A stretch of 31,505 nt of DNA from CBDUQP01 sp965369385 (GCA_965369385.1 CBDUQP010000022.1:1-31505), one strand, 5' to 3'; counted from the stretch's first letter, positions 1 to 9,319 are shown. The notes: a model not told the origin generated them from the letters alone. Translations and numbers: made by a program.

Positions 1-186
1 TGTTCACGATAAGCCCAGTCAGCATATAGGACCTTTCTGCAGCCTGATTTCTGCCGACGTCTACTGCTCGCAAGTTCTGCTTCTAAAGCGAAGCTAATGC
101 CTTATGAAGAAGCACTTATCTCATGCCAGAAAATGAATCTCGCACACGCAGCTCATGGACCATTCATAACCCGACAATACCCCCGG

Positions 187-468
187 TTACTGCCCGTCAG
201 CCTGCTCTGCGCGATCCTGAGCCTGCTTGATCAACTCGTATATCGTTACCGCTTTGTCCTGCTTGGGGGCGGATATCGTGTTGACCTGGTCCGGCGTGAA
301 ATGCGCCTCCAGAAACGCCTTGATATCAAACTCCCGCCACCAGCAGTCAACTATTTTACCACAAGGAACATCCCGACCTGGAGCCCGACAATAGCTGAAA
401 GCCAGCCGATGGCCCAACATGGGACAATACCGCTCTTTGGCATCGTAAGATTCTATAGACTTTGACAT
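187..468 (-). CDS. small Cys-rich protein of unknown function
   Basis: A 93-residue protein with four cysteines in its first half (C15, C27, C36, C42), arranged around the motifs CPMLGH, FSYCR, DVPCGKIVDCWW, followed by an acidic helical tail. The cysteine spacing suggests a small metal-binding or iron-sulfur site, but I do not recognise a named family. Proteins of this general look are seen as hypothetical genes in planctomycetes and deltaproteobacteria, which I recall rather than can verify. It lies downstream of the trpB2 gene on the same strand, separated by 158 nt and a hairpin, so it is probably transcribed separately. No strong ribosome binding site is visible before the ATG. Confidence 0.6.
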   Translation of the reverse strand: MSKSIESYDAKERYCPMLGHRLAFSYCRAPGRDVPCGKIVDCWWREFDIKAFLEAHFTPDQVNTISAPKQDKAVTIYELIKQAQDRAEQADGQ

Positions 469-495
469 TAAGATACACCATCCATAAAGACAGCA

Positions 496-524
496 GGCGT
501 CCCGGCCTGTTTGACCGGGACGCC
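496..524 (-). terminator. hairpin, possible terminator of trpB2
   Basis: A perfect 10-bp inverted repeat (GGCGTCCCGG / CCGGGACGCC) with a 9-nt loop lies about 100 nt after the trpB2 stop codon. On the minus strand the stem is followed only by a weak T-containing stretch (TGCTGTCTTTA), so it is a poor intrinsic terminator. It may instead be a processing or attenuation structure before the small Cys-rich gene. Confidence 0.4.
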
Positions 525-626
525 CTTATTGTACCAAATATGCCTGTCAGAATGAAACCACAGCTTCATCCTTTAGCAATACAGCATGACGAACCTTCAT
601 AACCCGTCGATTCGCCCTGACGAAGA

Positions 627-2018
627 CTACCACTTGCCGGTCTTGGCGTCTGACGGCTTGGGCAGGTCTTTCATTACTTCTTCGGCACGCTGGAGTTCTT
701 CATCAGGCAGCGAGTAGTCATGCAATTCGCCTTGGAAGAATTTGTCGTAGCCGACCAGGTCCATCAGGCCGTGTCCGGACCAGTTGAAGACAATAACCTT
801 CTCCTTGCCTTCTTCCTTCGCCTGATTCGCCGAATCAATGGTAGCGGCGATAGCGTGTGACGTTTCCGGAGCGGGTATGAACCCTTCGGTGCGTGCCCAC
901 ATAACTGCGGCTTCGTAGCACTTGAGCTGATGATAGGCCTTTGGTGTAGCCAAGCCCTCGACAACAGCCTGGCTAACCAGCGGAGCCATGCCGTGATAAC
1001 GCAAACCGCCCGCGTGAATCGGCGGGGGAACAAAGTTGTGCCCCAGCGAGTGCATCGGCAGCAGAGGAGTCATGCAGGCCGTGTCGCCATGATCGTAAGC
1101 AAACGGTGCTCGTGTCAGCGTCGGGCAACTCTCAGGCTCTGCGGGGATAATCTCGATATCGGCACCGTTGATCTTGTCCTGCATGAACGGGAACGCCAGC
1201 CCGGCAAAGTTTGAACCGCCGCCTGCACAACCGATTACGACGTCGGCCTGCTTCTCGCCAGCCAGCTTCAACTGCTTCTGCGCTTCCTGCCCGATCACTG
1301 TCTGGTGCAGCATTACGTGGTTCAGCACACTACCGAGACTGTAGCGGGTCTTGCCCGTGGGGTCGGTGACAGCCGCTTCGATGGCCTCGCTGATCGCCAT
1401 TCCCAGCGAACCGGGCGTGTCGGGGTCCTTCTCGAGCATAGCCTTGCCGGCTTGGGTCTGGGTGGAGGGGCTGGCGATGCAGTTGCCGCCCCATGTCTGC
1501 ATCATGAGCTTTCGGAACGGTTTCTGGTCGAAGGAGATACGAACCATGAACACCTTGCATTCCAGACCAAGCAGCGAACAGGCGAACGAAAGTGCGCTGC
1601 CCCACTGCCCTGCGCCGGTTTCGGTGGTAAGGCGTTCGATACCGAACTGCTTATTATACCACGCCTGGGCGACGGCCGTATTTGGCTTGTGGCTGCCTGC
1701 GGGAGATACGCCTTCGTTCTTGTAGTAGATGCGAGCGGGCGTTCCGAGGGCCTTCTCGAGACGCCTGGCGCGATACAGCGGCGAGGGACGCCACATTGCC
1801 AGCATCTGCCTGATCTCATCGGGTATATCAATCCAACGCTCAGTCGAGACTTCCTGCTCAATGATATTCATCGGGAAGACGGGCGCGAGCATTTCGGGGG
1901 AAATCGGGTTACCGTCAGGCCCGAGGGGCGGCTGAAGCGGCGTGGGCAAGTCCGCTGCCAGGTTATACCATTGGGTTGGCAATTCGGACTCATTGAGAGT
2001 TATCTTGATCTGGTCCAT
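627..2018 (-). CDS. trpB: TrpB2-type tryptophan synthase beta chain
   Basis: A 463-residue PLP-dependent enzyme of the TrpB2 branch, which condenses indole with serine (or O-phosphoserine) to give tryptophan in the cytoplasm. The PLP lysine sits in the motif GSHKPNTAVAQAW near residue 110. It is followed by the fold-type II segments TETGAGQWGSALS and the phosphate-binding loop CAGGGSNFAG. The N-terminal extension (WYNLAADLPTPLQPPLGPDG) and the length are typical of TrpB2 rather than the ~400-residue TrpB1. No trpA is adjacent, as is usual for trpB2, which is often an orphan used for indole salvage. The ATG is preceded by AGGAAAGAG at a good distance. Confidence is high for family and lower for exact physiological substrate. 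Confidence 0.93.
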   Translation of the reverse strand: MDQIKITLNESELPTQWYNLAADLPTPLQPPLGPDGNPISPEMLAPVFPMNIIEQEVSTERWIDIPDEIRQMLAMWRPSPLYRARRLEKALGTPARIYYKNEGVSPAGSHKPNTAVAQAWYNKQFGIERLTTETGAGQWGSALSFACSLLGLECKVFMVRISFDQKPFRKLMMQTWGGNCIASPSTQTQAGKAMLEKDPDTPGSLGMAISEAIEAAVTDPTGKTRYSLGSVLNHVMLHQTVIGQEAQKQLKLAGEKQADVVIGCAGGGSNFAGLAFPFMQDKINGADIEIIPAEPESCPTLTRAPFAYDHGDTACMTPLLPMHSLGHNFVPPPIHAGGLRYHGMAPLVSQAVVEGLATPKAYHQLKCYEAAVMWARTEGFIPAPETSHAIAATIDSANQAKEEGKEKVIVFNWSGHGLMDLVGYDKFFQGELHDYSLPDEELQRAEEVMKDLPKPSDAKTGKW

Positions 2019-2429
2019 TTCTCTTTCCTGTCATGGCGGACACTTGGACATGCGAAGGATACTCCCGGCCCGCCTGACCGAAGAGCATAATCGTCGCCTG
2101 TAATCTTCGTCTTTGATCAAAGGTTACGATGCTTCTCACCTGTCGTCAAGTCCTCAAAGGCCCTTGTGGCGACAGAACTGACCCATGTGGTTTCAATCAT
2201 ATAAGCCGTGGCTGCGAAACTCACAATACCGTCCGATATCTGCATGCCTCAACATATAGGTGACTACTCTCGAGGCGAAACCATGGACGACACGAATATC
2301 TCTCAGGAATTCTGCTGCGCACTTGCCGGCCACAAAGGAAAGCGGACCCACCCCAAACACGCGAAGACTGTCCGATGCCCAAAATCGCCCAAAACCGTAT
2401 CCAAAGGGGTATTGATCGAGCAAAATACG
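2019..2429. other. intergenic region between divergent trpB2 and ppdK
   Basis: About 410 nt lie between the trpB2 start and the ppdK promoter. Several short open frames exist on both strands (roughly 2193-2540), but they overlap each other, lack ribosome binding sites and resemble no family. I see no repeat or clear regulatory structure apart from the ppdK promoter at its right edge. Confidence 0.4.
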
Positions 2430-2458
2430 TTGACACTCGCCAATGGCGTCCCTAAACT
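2430..2458 (+). promoter_or_regulatory. sigma-70-type promoter for ppdK
   Basis: A perfect -35 hexamer TTGACA (2430-2435), a 17-nt spacer and a -10 TAAACT (2453-2458) lie about 85 nt before the ppdK start codon. This predicts a 5' leader of about 80 nt. Confidence 0.6.
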
Positions 2459-2544
2459 TGCGCGACTTATACTTATTTTGCGCAGAGCGTGCAATGTAAG
2501 TGCAGGCTCTGTTGTCAAACCTAACTTTTCGGAGATTTAATCAG

Positions 2545-5265
<2,721 letters not shown>

Positions 5266-5336
5266 GCCTGACTGGCTGATGGAAAACTAGAAGACGAAGC
5301 GGCCCGTAACCCGGGCACTTCGGATAAGTGAAAAGC

Positions 5337-5373
5337 GCGGCCGAGTCGGCAACCCCGACCGGCCGCTTTTTTT
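5337..5373 (+). terminator. intrinsic terminator of ppdK
   Basis: A GC-rich stem (GCGGCCG + GTCGG paired with CCGAC + CGGCCGC, one A bulge, 5-nt loop) is followed directly by seven T residues. It lies about 70 nt after the ppdK stop codon, a textbook rho-independent terminator. Confidence 0.9.
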
Positions 5374-5480
5374 GCGCCGACAACACAAGAAGATGCCGTT
5401 CATTCGTGTAACATTTGCCGCGGCGATTCAAAAACTCGCTAAGCGGCCGTTTTGTAAGATCGTAGAACGGAGCGCAAAGA

Positions 5481-5532
5481 CGCAGAATGGTGCAAAATGT
5501 TACATTTCGCAGTAGATGTGCACCATTTTGCG
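5481..5532. repeat. 14-nt imperfect inverted repeat with nested palindrome
   Basis: Arms at 5481-5494 and 5519-5532 match at 13 of 14 positions (CGCAGAATGGTGCA against the complement of TGCACCATTTTGCG). The 24-nt loop starts with its own palindrome AAATGT-T-ACATTT. No T-tract follows and no gene is adjacent, so a cruciform or mobile palindrome is more likely than a terminator. Confidence 0.6.
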
Positions 5533-5575
5533 GATGCTGTCCAGGCCGGCGGGCTGAGAATCCTGGCAATTCGCT

Positions 5576-5622
5576 GCATCCAAATCCGCACCCGTGGTCA
5601 GTATATTAATATATGACTGCGC
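5576..5622. repeat. 47-nt dispersed repeat, copy 1
   Basis: Matches 31065-31111 in direct orientation at 42 of 47 positions. It starts GCATCCAAATCC and ends ATATATGACTGCGC, and its second half can fold into an AT-rich hairpin (GTCAgTATAT / ATATATGAC). Both copies sit in gene-free DNA next to another inverted repeat. Confidence 0.75.
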
Positions 5623-5739
5623 GCAGCTATGAAGGGTGGTATTGTGGATTGCGGATGTTAGCGGTGGTGGGTAAGCTCTGGGATATGGCGGGTGTATTGA
5701 GAAGGCAGCGGCCGATTTGTTCGCAAGGAGATTGACACT

Positions 5740-6228
5740 ATGAATGATCAGAACAATTCGTCGGTGACGGATTCGGATGCATCGTCCGATGCTGACGGCC
5801 GGGCTTCTTTGGATTCGCGAACCGATGTCTCGGCGGCTCGGGCGTCTTACCAGCGATGGACCTTATTCGTGATTGCTCTTGTTATTGCCCTGTCTGCCGG
5901 CGTGTGGGGGTATTACCGCCACACGAAGCGGACACATGCTGTGCAGATTGGTGTGATGATCCGTGGTGGAGGCGTTGAGAGACGCACGCTTGGGCGAACT
6001 ACCTATCAACTAATGATCGAGACGCAGAAGATGGTGGACGGCGGCTACTCGATGTTGCAGGGGAAGCTGGATGAGCTCGAGGGGGAGCACAAAAAGAATG
6101 TGGCACTGATGGCGATATCGGCAGTGTTCGCCATAATAGCTATTCTACTAGCCTGTTGGCCACTGATGAAACGCAAGAAGGTCACAAAGACATCGCCATC
6201 GAACGGACAGTGTCTGGATCACCCCTGA
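5740..6228 (+). CDS. two-transmembrane protein of unknown function
   Basis: A 162-residue protein not recognised as any family. A Ser/Asp-rich acidic N-terminus (~38 residues) is followed by a membrane segment at about 41-62 (WTLFVIALVIALSAGVWGYY). A soluble ~60-residue section follows, with a predicted amphipathic stretch (MLQGKLDELEGEHKKN), then a second membrane segment at about 120-144 (VALMAISAVFAIIAILLACW) and a basic end MKRKKVTK. The layout suggests an inner-membrane protein with its middle region in the periplasm and both ends in the cytoplasm. An AAGGAG ribosome binding site lies nine bases before the ATG. It is the first gene of the repeat-rich accessory island and has no evident partner. 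Confidence 0.65.
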   Translation: MNDQNNSSVTDSDASSDADGRASLDSRTDVSAARASYQRWTLFVIALVIALSAGVWGYYRHTKRTHAVQIGVMIRGGGVERRTLGRTTYQLMIETQKMVDGGYSMLQGKLDELEGEHKKNVALMAISAVFAIIAILLACWPLMKRKKVTKTSPSNGQCLDHP

Positions 6229-6329
6229 CGGGGCTCTCTCGGTCTTGGCTCCGATACCCACGGCTTCGTCGCTTCGCGACTACACCTTGGGCTATGGTTC
6301 GCGACGGCCCTGACGGGCCTCTGACGAGT

Positions 6330-6346
6330 AATCGGGAACGCCTTAT
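6330..6346. repeat. partial copy of the MITE end sequence
   Basis: AATCGGGAACGCCTTAT directly abuts the left end of the 6347-6484 element and matches its terminal sequence with two differences and a shortened G-run. It looks like a leftover or target-site derivative of an earlier insertion. Confidence 0.5.
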
Positions 6347-6484
6347 AATCGGGGGATGCCTTACTTATTGAGTGAGGCGGCGTGGGATAGAGGATATGCT
6401 GGACACTTGTCGCGGGGGTGTTGTACAGGTACGATGCACGCACAGAGAAAGGGATGCAAGAAGATCAGTAAGGCGTCCCCCGAT
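6347..6484. mobile_element. MITE-like element, copy A (~138 bp)
   Basis: A non-coding element with terminal inverted repeats: left AATCGGGGGATGCCTTACTT, right the complement of ATCGGGGGACGCCTTACT. It is about 94% identical (by eye) to 8429-8564 in the same orientation. The interior contains GGATATGCTGGACACTTGTC and a GGGATGCAAGAA run before the right end. It has no transposase and would have to be moved in trans. Its right end abuts a fragment of IS3-family transposase reading frame, as though it inserted into that gene. Confidence 0.8.
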
Positions 6485-6568
6485 AGGTCGTGGCGACGGA
6501 ATTACAACGAACATCGGCCACATAGCAGCTTGGGAAACATGACCCCAGCCGAGTTCGCTGCCCGGCGT
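6485..6568 (+). pseudogene. C-terminal remnant of an IS3-family transposase
   Basis: The translated frame reads SWRRNYNEHRPHSSLG followed by NMTPAEFAARR, the hallmark C-terminal signature of the IS3-family OrfB integrase (DDE-type rve domain, after the last catalytic Glu). Only about 28 residues remain. Everything upstream is replaced by the MITE-like element ending at 6484, so this is a dead fragment. It shows that a full insertion sequence was once present here. Confidence 0.85.
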
Positions 6569-6610
6569 ATTCCTGCGGACTCCGCTGCGCTGCGTCCTTC
6601 GGAATACGCC
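6564..6610. repeat. hairpin with conserved 27-nt loop, left copy
   Basis: A perfect 10-bp stem (GGCGTATTCC / GGAATACGCC) encloses a 27-nt loop, 6574-6600, with core CTCCGCTGCGCTGCG. The same loop, reverse-complemented, is found at 8383-8409 in a hairpin with an entirely different stem. Confidence 0.7.
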
Positions 6611-6681
6611 GATATAACATAGCTGGAAGCATTGGAAATTCGCACGCCAAATGGACCAGATATGGGGAGAGAACCAAAGGT

Positions 6682-6726
6682 AATGGTTCTCTCATAACAA
6701 CTGGACCGAAGAACAGGGGCAAACCA
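6682..6726. repeat. 45-nt inverted repeat flanking two genes, left arm
   Basis: Matches the reverse complement of 8308-8352 at 43 of 45 positions. It begins AATGGTTCTCTCATAACAAC and ends GGGGCAAACCA. The two arms enclose a 1.58-kb segment holding the genes at 6766 and 7808. Confidence 0.85.
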
Positions 6727-6765
6727 CGCTCGCCGATTACGGTTGTCGTTATAGAAAGGATCAAA

Positions 6766-7680
6766 ATGAATAGACTGCATTACATTGTGTTAATAATTAT
6801 GATTGCTGCCCTTAATATGAATCTCTCAGCAGAGGAAGCAACTTCTTCCGTAGCCCCCACCACCTCAAGCAGTTGTCAGGTGCTTAGGCGAGTAGACATT
6901 GGAGCCGACGGCAGGCCGGAGGCACACTATACCCTGCAAATAGGAAACGGTGATAATGCAATTCAAAAGAAGATCTTCTTCGTGCTGTATTTGAAAGGTG
7001 GGATAAGCGTTTTGTCGATTAAAAACAATGATGGACAATATGCCCTGTGGAAAGTAATCCAGCAAGACATGTCCAAGCCGATGGAAACACCACATGCAAG
7101 TTTCCACGACATAACAGATTCTCTCGAAGAATATACAGAAATCCTAAAATCTATAATGAAATCCGGAGAAGAGTTGGACTTTTTGGATATGTATATTGAA
7201 GAGCACCCGTTTAAACAAAAACCTGCACCTAGTAGTTGCTCTGTGATATTCAACAATATGTATTTTCCGACTGAATCTTCTGACCCTTCTAAATCGTCGT
7301 CCATCCACAGATATGAATTCTACCTCCTCGGAGCCGATGAGAGCTGGCAAAGACACGCCAAACGACCACTTAATGCACTAGGATTGCCATTGCAGGAAGC
7401 AAGGAGAATATTGTTTGACAGAGACTTAGCAGGGAATATGACTCCTGATCAAACTTGTCTTTTCTATCGAAGCCGCTTGCAGCAATTAATCGACGAGCAT
7501 GGAACGTTAATTATGGAGTATTTCAAGAAGACCGGCAATCTTCCTTGCCTAATCGTTACTAATGACCAAAGTCATGGCGGGAGCTATCATCTGGTGATTT
7601 GGTCCACCATTGGCAGTGCTGTAATTGTCGCTGGAATATTTATAATCGTGAAGAGAAAACCGCAAGCTGGCAATCAATAA
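6766..7680 (+). CDS. exported membrane-anchored protein of unknown function
   Basis: A 304-residue protein with a signal peptide (RLHYIVLIIMIAALNMNLSAEE, cleavage likely after about residue 22), a ~245-residue extracytoplasmic region, and a C-terminal membrane segment near 274-296 (HLVIWSTIGSAVIVAGIFII) followed by KRKPQ. It should therefore be a type I membrane protein with most of its mass outside the membrane. Two cysteine-containing motifs (SSSCQVLRR and SSCSVIFNN) and a third (DQTCLFYR) could form disulfides. I recognise no domain. AAAGGA precedes the ATG. Base composition is visibly AT-richer than the housekeeping genes around it, and the gene lies inside a 45-nt inverted-repeat pair, which suggests it was acquired. 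Confidence 0.7.
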   Translation: MNRLHYIVLIIMIAALNMNLSAEEATSSVAPTTSSSCQVLRRVDIGADGRPEAHYTLQIGNGDNAIQKKIFFVLYLKGGISVLSIKNNDGQYALWKVIQQDMSKPMETPHASFHDITDSLEEYTEILKSIMKSGEELDFLDMYIEEHPFKQKPAPSSCSVIFNNMYFPTESSDPSKSSSIHRYEFYLLGADESWQRHAKRPLNALGLPLQEARRILFDRDLAGNMTPDQTCLFYRSRLQQLIDEHGTLIMEYFKKTGNLPCLIVTNDQSHGGSYHLVIWSTIGSAVIVAGIFIIVKRKPQAGNQ

Positions 7681-7730
7681 GAGGCGATACCACATTGGCA
7701 CTATTTATAGGACTCTCGAGCAATCGAATC

Positions 7731-7769
7731 GAGTGGATTCTGGAAATCGCGCGATTTTCAGAACCACTC
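7731..7769. repeat. long hairpin between the two framed genes
   Basis: GAGTGG + TTCTGGAAATCG pairs with CGATTTTCAGAA + CCACTC around a 2-nt loop, with one bulged A and one mismatch (about 17 paired bases per side). No T-tract follows. It lies in the 127-nt gap between the genes at 6766 and 7808 and could be a processing or attenuation element. Confidence 0.65.
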
Positions 7770-7807
7770 ATTCAGGACGTTAGCGATAAATAGGAGAATC
7801 ATATCTT

Positions 7808-8224
7808 ATGACAAAGAGAAAGATAGCAATATCAACAGCGATCTGTGCCCTTGTGCTTATCATAACGGCATCACTTACAATTCATCAACGTCAGAAAAAC
7901 AGAAAGGCGATGGAAGGAGAACTACGCGTAGTCGAAGGAACTTTTGAGCATGGAAAACTCATAGTAAATAACAGCGTTTACCTTTATCTCGTTGATGCAC
8001 AAAACAAGTACTATTGGCTAAAATGGATGAAACCATCCGTTCAATATAGAATTAAGGACTTTTGCGAAGGGGATTTATTGTCTGCTGAAGGCACCGTCTG
8101 GTCATCAAAGACCTCCAAATATATAATACCAGGAGGAAGCACAATAGACATGACAGACGATTTTGGAGGTTCAGACTATGTAATGCTGGTAGATTCGATC
8201 AAAAAGACCAAGGAAGATAAATAG
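7808..8224 (+). CDS. small membrane-anchored protein of unknown function
   Basis: A 138-residue protein with an N-terminal membrane segment (IAISTAICALVLIITASLTI, about residues 5-24) and a ~110-residue outer domain. The strand-rich pattern GTFEHGKLIVNN, VYLYLVD, YYWLKWM, GDLLSAEGTVW and SKYIIPGGS is reminiscent of a small OB-fold or beta-barrel, in which a segment like DLLSAEGTVW is common, but this is only an impression. AGGAG lies 11 bases before the ATG. It follows the 6766 gene in the same direction after a strong hairpin, is equally AT-rich, and the pair is enclosed by 45-nt inverted repeats. They probably form one acquired unit. Confidence 0.65.
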   Translation: MTKRKIAISTAICALVLIITASLTIHQRQKNRKAMEGELRVVEGTFEHGKLIVNNSVYLYLVDAQNKYYWLKWMKPSVQYRIKDFCEGDLLSAEGTVWSSKTSKYIIPGGSTIDMTDDFGGSDYVMLVDSIKKTKEDK

Positions 8225-8307
8225 ACTATGTAAGCCGGGTCTCCCCCTGGTGGGTGTTTTACGGGATCATGGTCCCAATGGTTTCGGGGCTGACCGCGTG
8301 GCCGCCC

Positions 8308-8352
8308 TGGTTTGCCCCGGTTCTTTGGTCCAGTTGTTATGAGAGAACCATT
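8308..8352. repeat. 45-nt inverted repeat flanking two genes, right arm
   Basis: Reverse complement of 6682-6726 with two mismatches. It starts TGGTTTGCCCCGG and ends GAGAGAACCATT. It lies 83 nt after the stop codon of the 7808 gene and 17 nt before the right-hand conserved-loop hairpin. Confidence 0.85.
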
Positions 8353-8369
8353 GCTTTGTCTTTCTTTTC

Positions 8370-8422
8370 GCTGCCATGCTGCGTAGGGCGCAGCGCAGCG
8401 GAGCCCGAAGCAGCATGGCAGC
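8370..8422. repeat. hairpin with conserved 27-nt loop, right copy
   Basis: A perfect 13-bp stem (GCTGCCATGCTGC / GCAGCATGGCAGC) encloses a 27-nt loop (8383-8409). The loop's reverse complement matches the loop at 6574-6600 at 23 of 27 positions, although the stems are unrelated in sequence. Confidence 0.75.
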
Positions 8423-8428
8423 CGGGGT

Positions 8429-8564
8429 AATCGGGGGACGCCTTACTCATTGAGTGACGCGGCGTGGGATAGAGGATATGCTGGACACTTGTCGCGGGGG
8501 TGTTGTTCCGGTACGATGCATGCACAGAGAAAGGGATGCAAGAAATCAGTAAGGCGTCCCCGGT
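8429..8564. mobile_element. MITE-like element, copy B (~136 bp)
   Basis: Second copy of the element at 6347-6484, same orientation, about eight scattered differences including one single-base gap. Ends are AATCGGGGGACGCCTTACTC on the left and the complement of ACCGGGGACGCCTTACTGAT on the right. Non-coding; no transposase nearby. Confidence 0.8.
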
Positions 8565-8573
8565 AGAGCGAAG

Positions 8574-8600
8574 TTGCAGAGCCCGATAGCACAATATAAT
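8574..8600 (+). promoter_or_regulatory. possible promoter for the GspG-like pseudogene
   Basis: A perfect -10 TATAAT (8595-8600) is preceded by TTGCAG (8574-8579) with a short 15-nt spacer. It lies just outside the right end of the MITE-like element and about 75 nt before the start codon at 8676. The short spacer keeps confidence low. Confidence 0.3.
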
Positions 8601-8675
8601 GACGCTCCGGGTAAACATCCGGACCCGCGGGCGAAGTGAGCGTTGTGCCTGATGAGGGTGAAATTGGAGACAACG

Positions 8676-9046
8676 ATGCGCTGGATATTGCTTATCGCGA
8701 TAGTTCTCGGGGTGACGATCATTGGCATCGCCTTGGATTCTGCATTGTGTGTGCCTCCGGGGGCACTGACGATAACCAGATTTACCCTTATTAGAGTAAG
8801 AATGGGGTACTATTATCAGGCCAACCACAAGTTGCCGAGCCGTTTGGAAGAATTGCCAGAGCGCCCGGGTATGACAACGGGATCGTAGATGGGTGGGGAG
8901 AGAAGATTATCTATCGTATCGACTCCAAGACAAGGTTCACATTGACGAGCCAATCCAGCGATGAACATGCGCATATTACTGAGAGCTATATGCTATCGGA
9001 TGACATCTTCCTGCCGGTCTCGAAGGTGAGAACGGCCGAACCATAG
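8676..9046 (+). pseudogene. GspG-like (type II secretion pseudopilin-type) protein, frameshifted
   Basis: The first frame starts at an ATG preceded by GGAGA and encodes a membrane segment (WILLIAIVLGVTIIGIAL) followed by TRFTLIRVRMGYYYQANHKLPSRLEELPERPG, then stops at 8888. Shifting frame near 8868-8870 gives YDNGIVDGWGEKIIYR and then TRFTLTSQSSDE, continuing to a stop at 9046. The joined product (~123 residues) has the classic C-terminal GspG pattern of Leu-Pro, Asp-x-Trp-Gly, Tyr and Ser-x-Gly/Ser-x-Asp. A single missing base in the run CCCGGGT explains the break. It lacks a canonical prepilin cleavage site, so it was a GspG-domain anchored protein rather than a true pilin. A sequencing error is the main alternative. 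Confidence 0.75.
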
Positions 9047-9319
9047 CCCGTCTACAGGCTTGTGTTCTTTGCATTTTTCACGTGCCCCGATTACCGGCGA
9101 ATTCACGCCGCCGGTTGGATCCTTTAGTACTGCGAAGCTGCCGATGCCGGGGATTTCCATCGGGCCGTGAAGCACCTGGCCGCCGCATTCCATCTCACGT
9201 GTCTCGCACTCCCGGCCGAAGACTTCCTCATAGAAGCTCTTGGCGGCCTGGGCGCCGGTGCTCATCATCTCGGCCCAGCTTATCATGCCCTTCTCAAGCA
9301 AGTGCTGTCTCATGCTCAT
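8993..9319 (-). pseudogene. VOC (glyoxalase-fold) protein with internal deletion
   Basis: The start (9319) is set by GGAGA seven bases upstream. The first ~37 residues (GMISWAEMMSTGAQAAKSFY, then EEVFGRE) match the opening beta-alpha unit of VOC-family proteins. The reading frame then passes after about 7 residues to GGQVLHGPMEIPGIGSFAVL and KDPTGG, which normally lies at the very end of a ~120-130-residue domain. About 50-60 residues, including the second half of the first module, are missing, so the fold and metal site cannot form. The last ~25 residues (KEHKPVDGLWFGRSHLRD...) are not VOC-like and run into the convergent GspG-like pseudogene, overlapping it by 54 nt. The frame is intact but the product is very likely non-functional. 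Confidence 0.7.

Noticed and set aside
97..465. 122-codon open frame opposite the small Cys-rich gene
   Set aside because: It is the antisense shadow of 187-468, with no binding site or family resemblance.
496..524. hairpin containing GGCGTCCC, as a member of the MITE end family
   Set aside because: Only a short GC-rich core is shared with the MITE ends; the flanks (TAAG..., CGATT) are absent, so it is better read as a local hairpin.
1305..2090. 261-codon open frame on the plus strand
   Set aside because: Antisense to trpB2, whose motifs are unmistakable; the high GC third position of trpB2 keeps the opposite frame open.
2193..2540. several overlapping short frames between trpB2 and ppdK
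   Set aside because: They overlap each other on both strands, lack binding sites and cover the ppdK promoter.
6219..6443. frame encoding peptides similar to one at 8337-8828
   Set aside because: The similarity arises because both frames cross the two MITE-like copies; it reflects the DNA repeat, not a protein family.
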